DNA of 27,814 nucleotides from Perkinsus marinus ATCC 50983. Taxonomy: Eukaryota > Perkinsozoa > Perkinsida > Perkinsidae. Numbering within the stretch: the stretch's first letter is position 1; every line of letters starts with the position of its first letter. The position numbers were made by a program, and so were the translations under genes. Below, one piece after another: positions 1-9,329 of the stretch. Location: contig NW_003204833.1 of the NCBI RefSeq assembly GCF_000006405.1, positions 144,487 through 172,300 on the forward strand, written 5' to 3'. The notes below the pieces were generated by a model. The model had not been told where the DNA came from, ran no database searches, and worked only from the letters and a program-made list of their open reading frames with translations.

Positions 1-527
1 GAGCAGACCTCGAGAGCGATATCAGACAATTCACCCACCCAGAACAAGGCACCGCTACCGTTCGGGCCATCTCCTTTCGGAACGGAGCTCAAACGACCAC
101 TGCAACTGCTCTCACCCATTGATAAACCGGCTTCATTCATAACACCATAAGCGGCATCCCAATAGCCATAAGTCGTCCCTTCGGGCATGTCAATATACCC
201 AATAGGTACACTGGGCTTCTGGTCGGGAGAGGTGGGAGCATAACTTGGGGCTCGAGAGGCATCAACAATCCTCGGATAGTTTTGGAACTGTTTGTAGACA
301 GCCCTCTTCTCACCAGGTCCGTAAGTCTTCGGTGGAACATAAACCATTCGGAAATCGAGAGGACTTCCATCAGCACTCGTCGCAGCGATGCACCCACCAT
401 CAGCGGTGGCGGCACAATCAACAGCAGTAGCTGTACAGTGATCATGATCTAGACGATCACGAGGTGCAGACAGGACGGCTCCAGCCAATCCAACCGAGGC
501 CAACAGAGCCAAAGTGAATGAAAGCAT
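1..527 (-). CDS. Secreted peptidase family C69 (dipeptidase), 5' part
   Basis: The frame is open from the ATG at 527 to the left edge, giving 175 residues without an intron. Residues 1-21 form a signal peptide (hydrophobic core LALLASVGLAGAVL, then a small-residue site before APRD). Cys31 starts the run CTATAVDCAATADGGC followed by SADG. This fits the N-terminal nucleophile-hydrolase pattern of C69 dipeptidases, C-T-x(9-10)-T-x-D-G then S-A-D, where the Cys becomes the mature N-terminus and the nucleophile. Further family-like segments are YGVMNEAGLSMGESSCSGR and a GALFWVGELSDIALE helix near the edge. The product should cleave dipeptides from small peptides in a vacuole or outside the cell. 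The 3' part lies beyond the window. It faces away from the ankyrin gene's 5' end but is on the same strand. The call rests on remembered family motifs. Confidence 0.78.
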   Translation of the reverse strand, partial: MLSFTLALLASVGLAGAVLSAPRDRLDHDHCTATAVDCAATADGGCIAATSADGSPLDFRMVYVPPKTYGPGEKRAVYKQFQNYPRIVDASRAPSYAPTSPDQKPSVPIGYIDMPEGTTYGYWDAAYGVMNEAGLSMGESSCSGRLSSVPKGDGPNGSGALFWVGELSDIALEVC

Positions 528-1159
528 CTCTACAGTTGATGAAAAAAACTAACGGCAGTCTATTGGATACCCCATCCACCAATAAGCGACAAAACTCGTA
601 AGCAAAGCACACATTCACTGATTGATCTACTTCTACCACAGCCATACTTGAGGTCAGGCAGTGGCTAGTAGCCATCATCGCTACGATATATCAAGCTTTG
701 CGCCGGGAGACAGAAAACGATACCTGCGCATCATTTGTAGTCGCGAGCGTGATGTTGCAACGGTTAGCAACACGACGAAGAGCTCTGATATATCTGGGTT
801 GACTGGAGCACGTAATACAGCCAGAAAGTACACATCTGCCTATGACTGCGATCATCAGTCAAAATGAGGCCATCCATGAGGGGGCTCGCCGCGAATCGAT
901 GATTTTGCTGGAAAAGGCGACGAGTCTCACTGAGGCGACAAGGCACCACAGCGCTATTGCCAGATTGAAGACTATGTACTACAATGGGATGTCTACCAGC
1001 AGCTCAATTTTCTCCCGGCAATTCAGTATCAGTGGTTGCCTGTTGGGTTGGTCAGACTTTCTTTCTTAGCATAAAAGGAATGTACGATAGTAGCATAGCA
1101 AACCGAGTCGAGAACAGAAGGCTGTGTGCAATAATAGGAGGATTCAACTGATCAGAGTG
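528..1159. other. Intergenic stretch between the C69 and ankyrin-MYND genes
   Basis: I see no supported gene here. It should hold the promoter and 5' leader of the C69 gene and the 3' end of the ankyrin-MYND gene. No TATA box or tRNA is evident. Short frames on both strands look random. Confidence 0.5.
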
Positions 1160-3356
1160 CTATACTGATAAGCTCCGTCTACTCCAATTGAGAATACAAA
1201 TAACAGATCCATGGAGTTGTTTGCGAGGAGTGTATTCGTGTAATAGTAACTGTAGAATACAGCTACTATTACAGTATGGTACAATCTGTACTGTCTCTGT
1301 ATGATCTCGAGTGTAGTAGCTCCTTCCCGCAATACGAATGATGTCTAACACAAATGCCTCATTCGTGTACTTGTTTTCATGCTCGTGGCCTTCGTGACAA
1401 CGCAAATCCACATAGTCATCGCGGCTCAGCCGGGCTGAGTCAGCCAACCGCGATACTCACCTCGCTACCTCAACATGCTCGACATATTATGTTCATCCCG
1501 TAATTAACGCACTCGTGTACAGCTCTTCGGGACGAACCAAACCGAAATCAAATGAAAAATACTCATGCAAAGTCGAATTGGCAATCCTCTTGTGATGCGG
1601 CCATGCTTTTTTGACAGCTTCCCGTGCAGTAACGCTGAGCATGGCACCGGAAGCAAACCTGATGGAATGGAGAACGTTCAACGTACATAGTCGGTGACGG
1701 CATCAATAGCGGTCTACAATGGGTGATCCAGTCGCCCCGCATAAGCCGCATCGCGTCAGCTCCATCTGTATGTCAGTTAGAATCGGATCGTCGGGAGATT
1801 CGGTCTCGGTGGTTGATGACCGAAGAGTATCATACGCTAGGTCCAGAGGGAGTAAACCATACCTTCCTCAAGTCCGAGTTGCGACACTCAAGGATGCACA
1901 CTCACCCCTTGGCAGTATTTCTCGCTCTTATCAGCGGCGATGCACCGTGAGCAAGGAGGCAACGTACGATCGGCAGACTGCTGTGCGAGTCCGCTGCCAA
2001 ATGAAGGGCTGTGTATCTAGCTGGAGCATCATTGGTGATAGAGCATGCCGACAAGGGCCACTCGGACCCTCGGTAGATCGATCCTGATGCTTCACAAGGA
2101 GTGTTGATCCCTGCCGCTACTGATTCAATACCCAACAGTTCCTCTACGATACCCTCCGCCTCTTCTGATCGGAGATCGGCATCACGCGAAAGGGTGGGTG
2201 TGATTTCCCATACCTGTTCTGATGTTCTGGCATGCCGTCATGAGTGGAGTCAAACCATGAGGGCCCGAGGGGGCCACTGGATCGGCCTGACGGCTTTGCA
2301 AAATCACCCCGCATACACGGGAAAGGGCTACTCCGTATCTCAAGAGGAGTCGCACTAGGTCAAGACTACATCGACGAATGGCAACGTGCAAGACCGATGG
2401 ATGGACGCTCTCAGCACTTGCATTGTTGAGGAAGCCAGGAATCTGATGATGATCTACCCCGATACCCCATATGGAATGATCACCATGGACAACTCTTCTC
2501 GAGGGACAGCTTCAAGCAGCATGTGCGCCATTTCCGCAGAGTTCATATGAGTCGCCATATGAAGCGCTGTCCAGCCTTCCGGATGACCCCCGATGACCGA
2601 GGCCGACAACTCGAGCAACGATCGGACAGTATCAACATTACCATAACACACCTAAGGGACGATACACGGTGTAGACGAGCGAGCGGCGTTGCTGCCGACT
2701 ACCGCTGTTGTGAGAGGGGTCGATTCCGGTCTGTCCGGGTGTTCATAATCTACTATGGGAGGGCGGGCTCCAGCGAGCGACCGAACCATGTCCGACTCTC
2801 CGAGCACACATGCAGTTATAATCGCCTCGCCTAGAGTCTCTTTCGACCACAGACGAACAGGTCCCCTCGATCCACTTGGTGGCGAGGACAACTGATGTTG
2901 TAAAAGCAGGTCGACCTAGAAGGGACTGCCATCGGTGGGGAATGGGCACTACTGGGGCACATCTCCTACTAGGGGGGCACATCTGCTTGAGACGGCCAAC
3001 AGGAGCAATGAAGGAACCGCTAAAGTGCTCTTAAGGGCTCCCGCAACGGCAGGGTATCTCGACAGGAGTAGCCGAGCCCCCTCCAGGTCACCTTCAGGTG
3101 CAGTTATCCCCCCACTGTGATGGAGTTACCTACCACTCAGGCATGCTCCACGCAGTGGCATCAACAGCGCATGATCGGCGGAATCGACCTGAACGTGCTC
3201 AGCTTGGCTCTTCACGTGATGATAATCGATAACCTCCTGCAATGATGGCAAGTCGCTGTACAAGTCGACGTACTTCGACAGAGCATCTATCTTGGACGCC
3301 GCGACCGATGAGGTGATGATGGCGTTGCTCATTGGATCGGATGACACGGAAGACAT
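1160..3356 (-). CDS. Ankyrin-repeat protein with C-terminal MYND zinc finger
   Basis: Exons traced: 3356-3134, 3091-2970, 2891-2703, 2651-2484, 2442-2332, 2286-2214, 2164-1906, 1765-1718, 1658 onward. Introns of 41-78 nt have GT-AG ends and join cleanly in phase up to 1906; the 1905-1766 intron does not keep phase and may hide a micro-exon. About six ankyrin repeats are visible, for example GWTALHMATHMNSAEMAHML, VLHVAIRRCSLDLVRLLLRY and YTALHLAADSHSSLPIVRCL. Exons at 1765-1718 and 1658 give the MYND pattern CGLC, then CFRCHAQRYCTGSCQK, with C-x2-C-x8-C-x2-C-x4-YC-x3-C spacing. The end of the finger (AWPHHKR) is one frame away, after a run of six A at 1601-1606 region. A further exon near 1430-1290 (SRDDYVDLRCHEGHEHENKY) may finish the gene; the 3' end is uncertain. 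MYND fingers bind proline-rich peptides; ankyrin-MYND proteins are usually scaffolds or signalling adaptors. Substrate unknown. Confidence 0.68.
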
Positions 3357-4400
3357 GCGCGTCTGCACTTCCTTCCCATGCCGATGGTGATATGTTGTTA
3401 AAGGTGAGCGGGTCGTCGGTTACAAAATCTCAAGAACAGTTCTTAGTTCCACTTCCACGGTCTTATGCAGACGGGAAGCAAGGACACTATTAGCAACATA
3501 CATAACGGGACAGAATTGTGCACGCGTACAAATCTCATACCACATCTTCTTGAACACCCTCGGGATTCCACAAACGCACACTGTGTAATATTCGTTTTAT
3601 CGGGAGCTTCGCATATGTTCGTGTGGCTTGAACGCAGTAGCGTGTGTAGAAATCGCCTGTAGTGTAGCATAGTGATTATAGAGTGTGGTAAACACGTGAG
3701 AGGTCCCAGTCTTGTAGAGCTGTAGTAGGCCCCCCTTCGGCAACCCCGACCCCGCGAGGCAGCGCCTTGGCGATTCCCAACAGAAAGGCTAATCTCTGAG
3801 GTAGTTGCGAAATGGAAGGACGGAAACAGTCGGAGACTCCCTAAGTTGGCCCGCCGGTGATGTCACTGTTGACTCCTGTGCTGGGCCAAGCTCCCGGCCT
3901 GACTGCGGTAGTCGGCCCTTTTGTAATAATGATAGAAGTGCCCACTACCTGGATGCTGACGAGTTAGAAACAAGGTAAATGCACACGAGATTCAGAATGG
4001 TTATTCTGATTGGGGTTATTGACTGAGGCGCTCATTGAGCGCCTGACGAAGAACAGAAGAACATAACTTAGTTGACAACTAAGTTCTGTTCTTGCTATGT
4101 TCAATGCCGATATTCAGGCCAACCCTCGCTATGTAGTGGAAGATGTTCCTCTAAATGATCCAATATAGGTGTTGAGGTTTATGTAAATGTTGTACAGTAG
4201 CATCAACGCGATATACACATTCTTTCAACGATACTACGCCGTTGATTGATATGATACTTCTCAATAATGGATAGTTATCGGCCCGCCGGACCGTATACTC
4301 GTGGCATACACCCTTCGAATGAGTGAGTACTTTTAGGGCGCAAGGGGCTTATAATAAGCCGCTTATTCCATCGTATTCTCCACGTAATCGTTACTCATAG
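3357..4400. other. Gene-poor stretch with inverted repeats
   Basis: No gene can be supported. The stretch 3730-3960 is GC-richer and keeps a frame on the plus strand in pieces, but I recognise nothing in it. Two strong inverted repeats lie at 4026-4044 and 4051-4102. The left part should hold the promoter of the ankyrin-MYND gene. Confidence 0.4.
4026..4102. repeat. Pair of adjacent inverted repeats (hairpins)
   Basis: AGGCGCTC and GAGCGCCT pair around a 3-nt loop at 4026-4044. Immediately after, AACTTAGTT and AACTAAGTT pair around GAC at 4065-4085. The flanks of the second (GAACAGAAGAACAT on the left and CTGTTCTTGCTATGTTC on the right) extend the pairing imperfectly. No gene surrounds them; they may be a small mobile-element relic or a structured transcript. 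Confidence 0.6.
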
Positions 4401-4491
4401 GATCCAATGCCCTCGGGTGACTCTTCATGTCTGTTATCTCGGCCCTTTCGTACTTCCCCTCGCGTACCAGAGGTTGTCCTGCTCATCGATA

Positions 4492-5473
4492 ATGTCAGTG
4501 ATTCTGCCTCGTCTAATTGGTGTCATCATTTTCTTATTTCAAGTTCTGGGTCTCCATTTCTACACTCTTCCCGGCCAGCAGATGTTGCTTCCAGTATGTG
4601 TAGAGCACCTCCCAGTGTGAGTTTGACGATGTATTATCGTTATCAGTCAGCATATAGCGGCACACGTGGCCATAGCCATCAAGTACACCAAGATTACACG
4701 TTTGATGATCGAAGGAGCCGATGACGGCGATTTTGGATTACAGTAAGACCATATCACGTTGCGCAACGATCGTCGCCCTTTCGGTGATTACAACGATTTT
4801 CTCACTTTTGATGAACTGAGTCCATCTCGGTGAGGAAAAAATTGGGTGCCGATTTGTGAACAAGGAATATCAATATCAATGATTCGGCGTGCAGTAATTA
4901 ACCCAATACGAACGAGAACATCCACACGGACGAGTGATAGGTGTGTGTTTTTCTCCCCTTCCACAACTTTCTGGTTGATGGGATCCTTATTGGGTCAAAT
5001 TCATCGTGAGGCTGACGGACAAATCATGTGTTGGTCCAGGTGTGAGATCCGCTTGGAGGCTCGGTACCTCGACGACGATGGAGACGCAGCGACGTCAGTT
5101 CACCCGATCATTAGATCACTACCCACCTCGCAGCAATCTGGTATAGTGGCCTTTTCGCCTAAGATCGGTAGGCTCATGGGTCAGGTCGGCTGATACTCAG
5201 AGATTCAGGTGGTGAATACGAACTTTGTACGATGTGCCTCGAAGAAGTTGGTCGTAGATGGAAAGCCCAGCTGGCAAGCAAGGCGAAGTACCATCGCGGA
5301 TGGTCCGAGTCGATGATGAACATGACAAGACCTGTTACTGTCGGCGATATTTGCTCTTTTCCAGAACCAAATGGAGCCTCACGCTCGACGTCCTCGACGA
5401 GGCAGACCTTGAAAACGCGATGCCCTTCGGTGCTGTAGACGCAGCAACCGGTGAGGGATTGAGAACGACGTAA
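4492..5473 (+). CDS. Possible multi-exon hypothetical gene, weak
   Basis: I do not recognise this. An ATG at 4492 opens a stretch that reads like a signal peptide (MSVILPRLIGVIIFLFQVLG, then LHFYTLP). Downstream pieces that look protein-like lie in different frames: FGDYNDFLTFDELSPSR near 4780-4830, and a longer piece ending at 5473 that contains CYCRRYLLFSRTKWSLTLDV and EADLENAMPFGAVDAATGEG. I could not join them with introns of the size used by the other genes, so boundaries and even the existence of the gene are uncertain. It might be a lineage-specific secreted protein or a decayed gene. Confidence 0.22.
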
Positions 5474-7108
5474 TGCGGCCCTCGAAGGGCCACCTAATTC
5501 TCTTGAAGTTGTGTGCGTCTCGCTCCTGCTGAGATCAGTGCTATCATCTCCAAGATCTCTGCTATAAGTTGTTTCAGAGCCTCCAAAGTGAAGGGTTTGA
5601 TCGGCAAAGTGTCAGGCATAGTATCAGAGAATGAATACGAGGGCGATCAAGAGGAGGTATCCGCTAACTGTGCCGACTTTCACTAAGGCTTCCTCTCTCA
5701 AACCTTTCGTAACGCCTCCGAGACGGTAAATAGTCGAGTCATGTGGGCAGCCTTGCTGCAGATGGTGATCTACGCGGCTGTTGCTGCATACCAAGTGTAA
5801 GCAGTCTTCGTCACGGTGATACACGATGTCAAGCTGCTTTATTCAGGCACAGTCTGAGGACCTTCTTCAGGCAACACAAAATCATGTAACTAAGTGAGTC
5901 ATGTTGTCGGTAACAAGTTGCGTTATTTATGAATGAAGTGGGCAAGTACTTCTTGTCTGCGATGTCGTACGTATCCGATCTATCTCTAGTATTCACCCAG
6001 CTCAGAAGAGCCCCCATAATGACCGATAAACTTATCACTGAGCCCTACGTTCCCAACTGTTCAGGGACCGAACGAGTTCCAACTCTCGGCTGTCCATCTC
6101 CGATCGGTGTTAGTAACACCGTGTTACTGTATTACTATAGTTGAGTATTGAGGTAGTCCACCCCAAGAAAAAGCTTTGCCTGATCTACCGTGAAACAGTG
6201 AGTAGCCTTGGAATCATGTCTCTTCGCGAGATACTCGCAATATAAAAGACTCCAGATACTGACTCTGAAACAATGCTAGGAATGCGGATCAACTTTATGA
6301 CTGTTCCCAGCACAGTAATCGATTGGTTTCAATCGAAAGCCTGAATGGTATTGAGAACAATGGTGCCAGTGACCGTCACTGAGTGATGTATGGTCCGAAT
6401 TTCGGTTCTCACTGAAAAAGTCTCTGCAGTGGGTCGATTTCACAGCGGGGTGGAATTTTCACAATGGCAGACCAAGTCTCAGCCACCGAGGAATCTCCGA
6501 GCGAGAGTCCGCTGCCCGCCGAGTCTAAGGCCTACCAAAACTTTATAAGCACTGCGGAAGCTGGTTTGTCCTCGAGCGCAAGGACTACGTCCAGTAGTAC
6601 TGGACCAGTACCGGACTTTAACTTATGTTTATGATATGTAGTGTTCACTCGCATTGTGTTCGGCGTCGAAATCTGCTGCGACCAACTGTACGCCGTTACG
6701 GCGTACTGTTGGCCATAAGCCATAATCAGCCCCATGATGGGGCTGATTATTGCTTATGGCCAGTATAGGCAACATTATAAGTTACGGACCGTAACTAACG
6801 GTATACCATGGATTCATGGAATGGTGGAGAATTCAAGCGTCTGTAATCGATCAGCATGGCGAACGACATATACGTGTTCTGCTACAATTATGCTCACATA
6901 GCAACATGAAAGCCCCTCCGACTCGAGAGTGTGGGATTGGAGAACCGGGGCGCCATTCAGCGAAGGCTGGATTTCCAAGTGTGCGCGAGATTGCCAATCA
7001 AGCAACGTTCAACGTTGCCACTAGTCTCAGACTAGTAGTCTCATTGTCTAATCTGTAGATCGGCAATCGGGAAACCCATGACCTGCGCATGCGCCGAAGG
7101 TTCTATGT
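5474..7108. other. Gene-poor stretch; one weak minus-strand candidate
   Basis: No gene can be assigned. On the minus strand, an ATG at about 6020 opens MGALLSWVNTRDRSDTYDIA, which begins with an N-myristoylation-like MGxxxS. A separate frame ending at 5624 closes with a hydrophobic tail, VGTVSGYLLLIALVFIL. These could be two exons of a small membrane-associated protein, but no convincing splice sites connect them. The rest holds inverted repeats at 6108-6125 and 6688-6763. Confidence 0.3.
6688..6761. repeat. Long near-perfect hairpin with a second palindrome beside it
   Basis: GTACGCCG and CGGCGTAC pair around TTA at 6688-6706. Just after it, the arm 6711-6733 (GGCCATAAGC...CAGCCCC) pairs with 6739-6761 around a 5-nt loop, ATGAT, with one mismatch over 23 bp. 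Such a stem far exceeds chance. It could be a foldback element or a small-RNA precursor. Confidence 0.8.
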
Positions 7109-8264
7109 GGCAGGGACCCATCTATATCATTTTTCTAAGGAGAGTGTAAGAATTCTAAGGAAACGTTTTCGCTCGTCCTCTGCGTTTTTCTAAGGGAGGT
7201 TCGGCACTTCATAAGGGAGTTCCGTTTTTTTCCTAAGGAACCCTCTCAGCTCTCACACAGCCATCTCCCCGGGTTTTGGGTGATGGTCGCCCGAGGGGAG
7301 ACCTGAGTCGGGTTTCGGGTTCACGGAGGTTACGCTCTTGCCTTGCGATTGGCGTTTTTTTTCTGAGGCCTTGGATAACAGTCTTAACCCGGATATCAGC
7401 TCTCACCCGGATAACAGCCTTAACCCGGATATCAGCTCTCACCCGGATGACGGTTTTAATCAGGAGTTTCCCTCCTGTAGCCTTTTCCAGTTATAGCCTG
7501 GCCCCCGGCATCGAAGGTAATTCTTTTTGCTGAGTCACTCAGCCTGAGTGCTTGCAGGGGAACTTTCCCCGCCAAGGTTCTTTTGGCGGTTCCTATCCCC
7601 GATAAGTGTTGCACTCGCTGGTTGTTACTCTACAACTTGTGATGCTCTCAGTGAGAGCCTCTCACACCCCCTCCCACCCGGCAAAAACCGGTCTAACTTT
7701 CAACAAGATTTCTCTTCTAAGACTGGGGTTATTGATGCATCGCTCTACGTATGCTTAGGATGCCCGTATCCGAATAACTAAATCGGCGAGTAAGCCGACA
7801 GTGTGTTGAAGACGGGACTTCTTTCCCGCACACTTGGTAAATTAAGCTGTAATCACAGCTTTATGAAGCCACGATAGCGGGATGGCTCTCTTCTATGACG
7901 CTTCGACCGCCTACTACCCATGATGCCTGGGCTCGCCGCTCTCTTGCCAACGGTCTTGCTTTCCTCGGGCTGATATGCCACAACAAACGCGGCCGCTGAT
8001 GACTCGGCCCCACATCGCATATTACACAACACATTGTGCAGATTGCATAGAGGCTTTATGGTAGAGCTACGTTTGGATGAGCTTGCACCGCCTGTAAAAG
8101 CCGTGCCGCCCTTCCTTAGGTATGACGCTACCATCCTTAGACTTTGCAGACCTCCTTAGAAATCTTCGCGTTATCCTTAGATTTTTCCGGCTTCCTTGGG
8201 AAATGCAGACCTCCTTAGAAAACTTACACTCTCCTTAGATTTTTGCGGTTCACCGGCAGGGACC
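7109..8264. mobile_element. DNA-transposon-like element with CTAAGG inverted ends
   Basis: The left end carries TCTAAGGAGAGTGTAAG at 7134-7150. The right end carries its reverse complement at 8222-8239. The similarity continues inward as repeated CTAAGG motifs: left at 7135, 7155, 7190, 7211 (variant) and 7233; right (as CCTTAG) at 8114, 8135, 8154, 8175, 8194 (variant), 8213 and 8233. A 10-bp direct repeat, GGCAGGGACC, flanks the block at 7109-7118 and 8255-8264 and may be a target-site duplication, although about 12-15 bp at each end then lie outside the matching inverted repeat. No transposase is visible inside, so it is probably a non-autonomous element of unidentified superfamily; a 9-11 bp duplication would suit Mutator-like elements. 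Confidence 0.6.
7381..7461 (+). repeat. 18-bp tandem repeats, four copies
   Basis: Copies alternate between CTTAACCCGGATATCAGC and TCTCACCCGGATAACAGC, giving a 36-bp higher-order unit present twice. One frame reads as a six-residue repeat, LTRISA/LTRITA, in an 85-codon ORF with no recognisable product. The array lies inside the inverted-end element. Confidence 0.85.
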
Positions 8265-8816
8265 GGATGGTGCGAACTAGGTCTTACTTGTTGCACACCG
8301 ATAGCACACATCCCCCGGGTCGGGTGGGTGTGGTCAAAGCGCATCAGGCCAGTCGTGCATTGCTGCTCCACATGGAAACAAGGAATTGTTAGGCTAAGTT
8401 CCGTGGGATGGCCGCACACATTTCTTGCACGCATGTGTGCGTATGCACGTGCAGATTGTGTGCTCTTCGCGGTGCGTTCCAAGTTTGCATAGTCTCCCGT
8501 TACTGAGGTGATTTCACTGCCGCAACGCTCCGCTAAGCTCTCAAGAAATGTCTGAGTCGAAAATGAAGCCAAATAACACTGCGCTGGATTTGAACCTCCG
8601 CGGAGAAACCGCACTGGGTTCGGCATATAAGCGGAGCGGAAGAGCAAAAAACGGGAAGGTGGAAGGCATTAGGTGCAGTAAGGTACCTCCGCTGTTAGGT
8701 GCAATAATCGCCTAGCGCCTTACGATTTTTGTGCCTAACCGAGGCTTGTCAAATGGGCCCCTGCTCTCCCCAATTCATGACAAGTTAGAGCATCTACGCA
8801 AGATGGAGGTAGGCAA

Positions 8817-8852
<36 letters not shown>

Positions 8853-9329
8853 GTTATGTTTGATTGTTCGGTCGTCCATGTTGTCAGACAGTACTAGTAC
8901 TAGATTTACACTACCTTGATCGCTCCAACGTTGAGCCGAATACTAAGTTGTTGACGACGGACCGCTATTCGTAATTCACGACCATATGCAGGTGGAGAAC
9001 ATCCAAGGCTGTCGCCCTCAGCAGCAGATGGTAGCCCATGGTCACGAGCTTGTCGCTGATCTCGTGGAGCGACGGCTTTCGATTGACGTTTGATCATGAA
9101 TTCATGAACACCGATTTTACCTACAATGAGTATAGGGTGTTGATATAATCGAATGTTGATGAAATGTGAGTCCAGGGAGGCTATGAGAGCTGTTTGATCG
9201 TACCCCTACTATTATGTCTCTCAAAGTCTATGAGTATCCCCAAAGTTGCGCAGTTGATTTCAATTAAAACTAACGCAAACTGAAGAACTCCCCTGAGCTC
9301 AGCTCGGCTCGATTATCTCATCGTCAACA
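8265..9329. other. Intergenic stretch before the methyltransferase gene
   Basis: A 156-codon minus-strand ORF (8647-8177) overlaps the right end of the inverted-repeat element and codes for nothing I recognise; it may be chance. A TCA microsatellite lies at 8817-8850. A tRNA-like B box (GGTTCAAATCC) occurs on the minus strand at 8585-8595 without the rest of a tRNA. The right part should hold the promoter of the SpoU gene. Confidence 0.4.
8817..8850 (+). repeat. TCA trinucleotide microsatellite
   Basis: About eleven uninterrupted copies of TCA, read as a serine run in one frame. No gene is supported around it. Confidence 0.9.

Noticed and set aside
3720-4000. GC-rich stretch suspected to be rRNA
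   Set aside because: I could not match it to any conserved rRNA segment, and it lacks recognisable universal rRNA motifs.
8101-8250. CRISPR-like array from the evenly spaced CCTTAG motifs
   Set aside because: The repeats are only 6-8 bp, spacers about 12 bp, and the setting is eukaryotic; motif arrays at transposon ends explain it better.
8585-8595. Canonical B box (GGTTCAAATCC on minus) suggesting a tRNA gene
   Set aside because: No acceptor stem, A box or cloverleaf can be drawn around it; the T stem itself pairs poorly.
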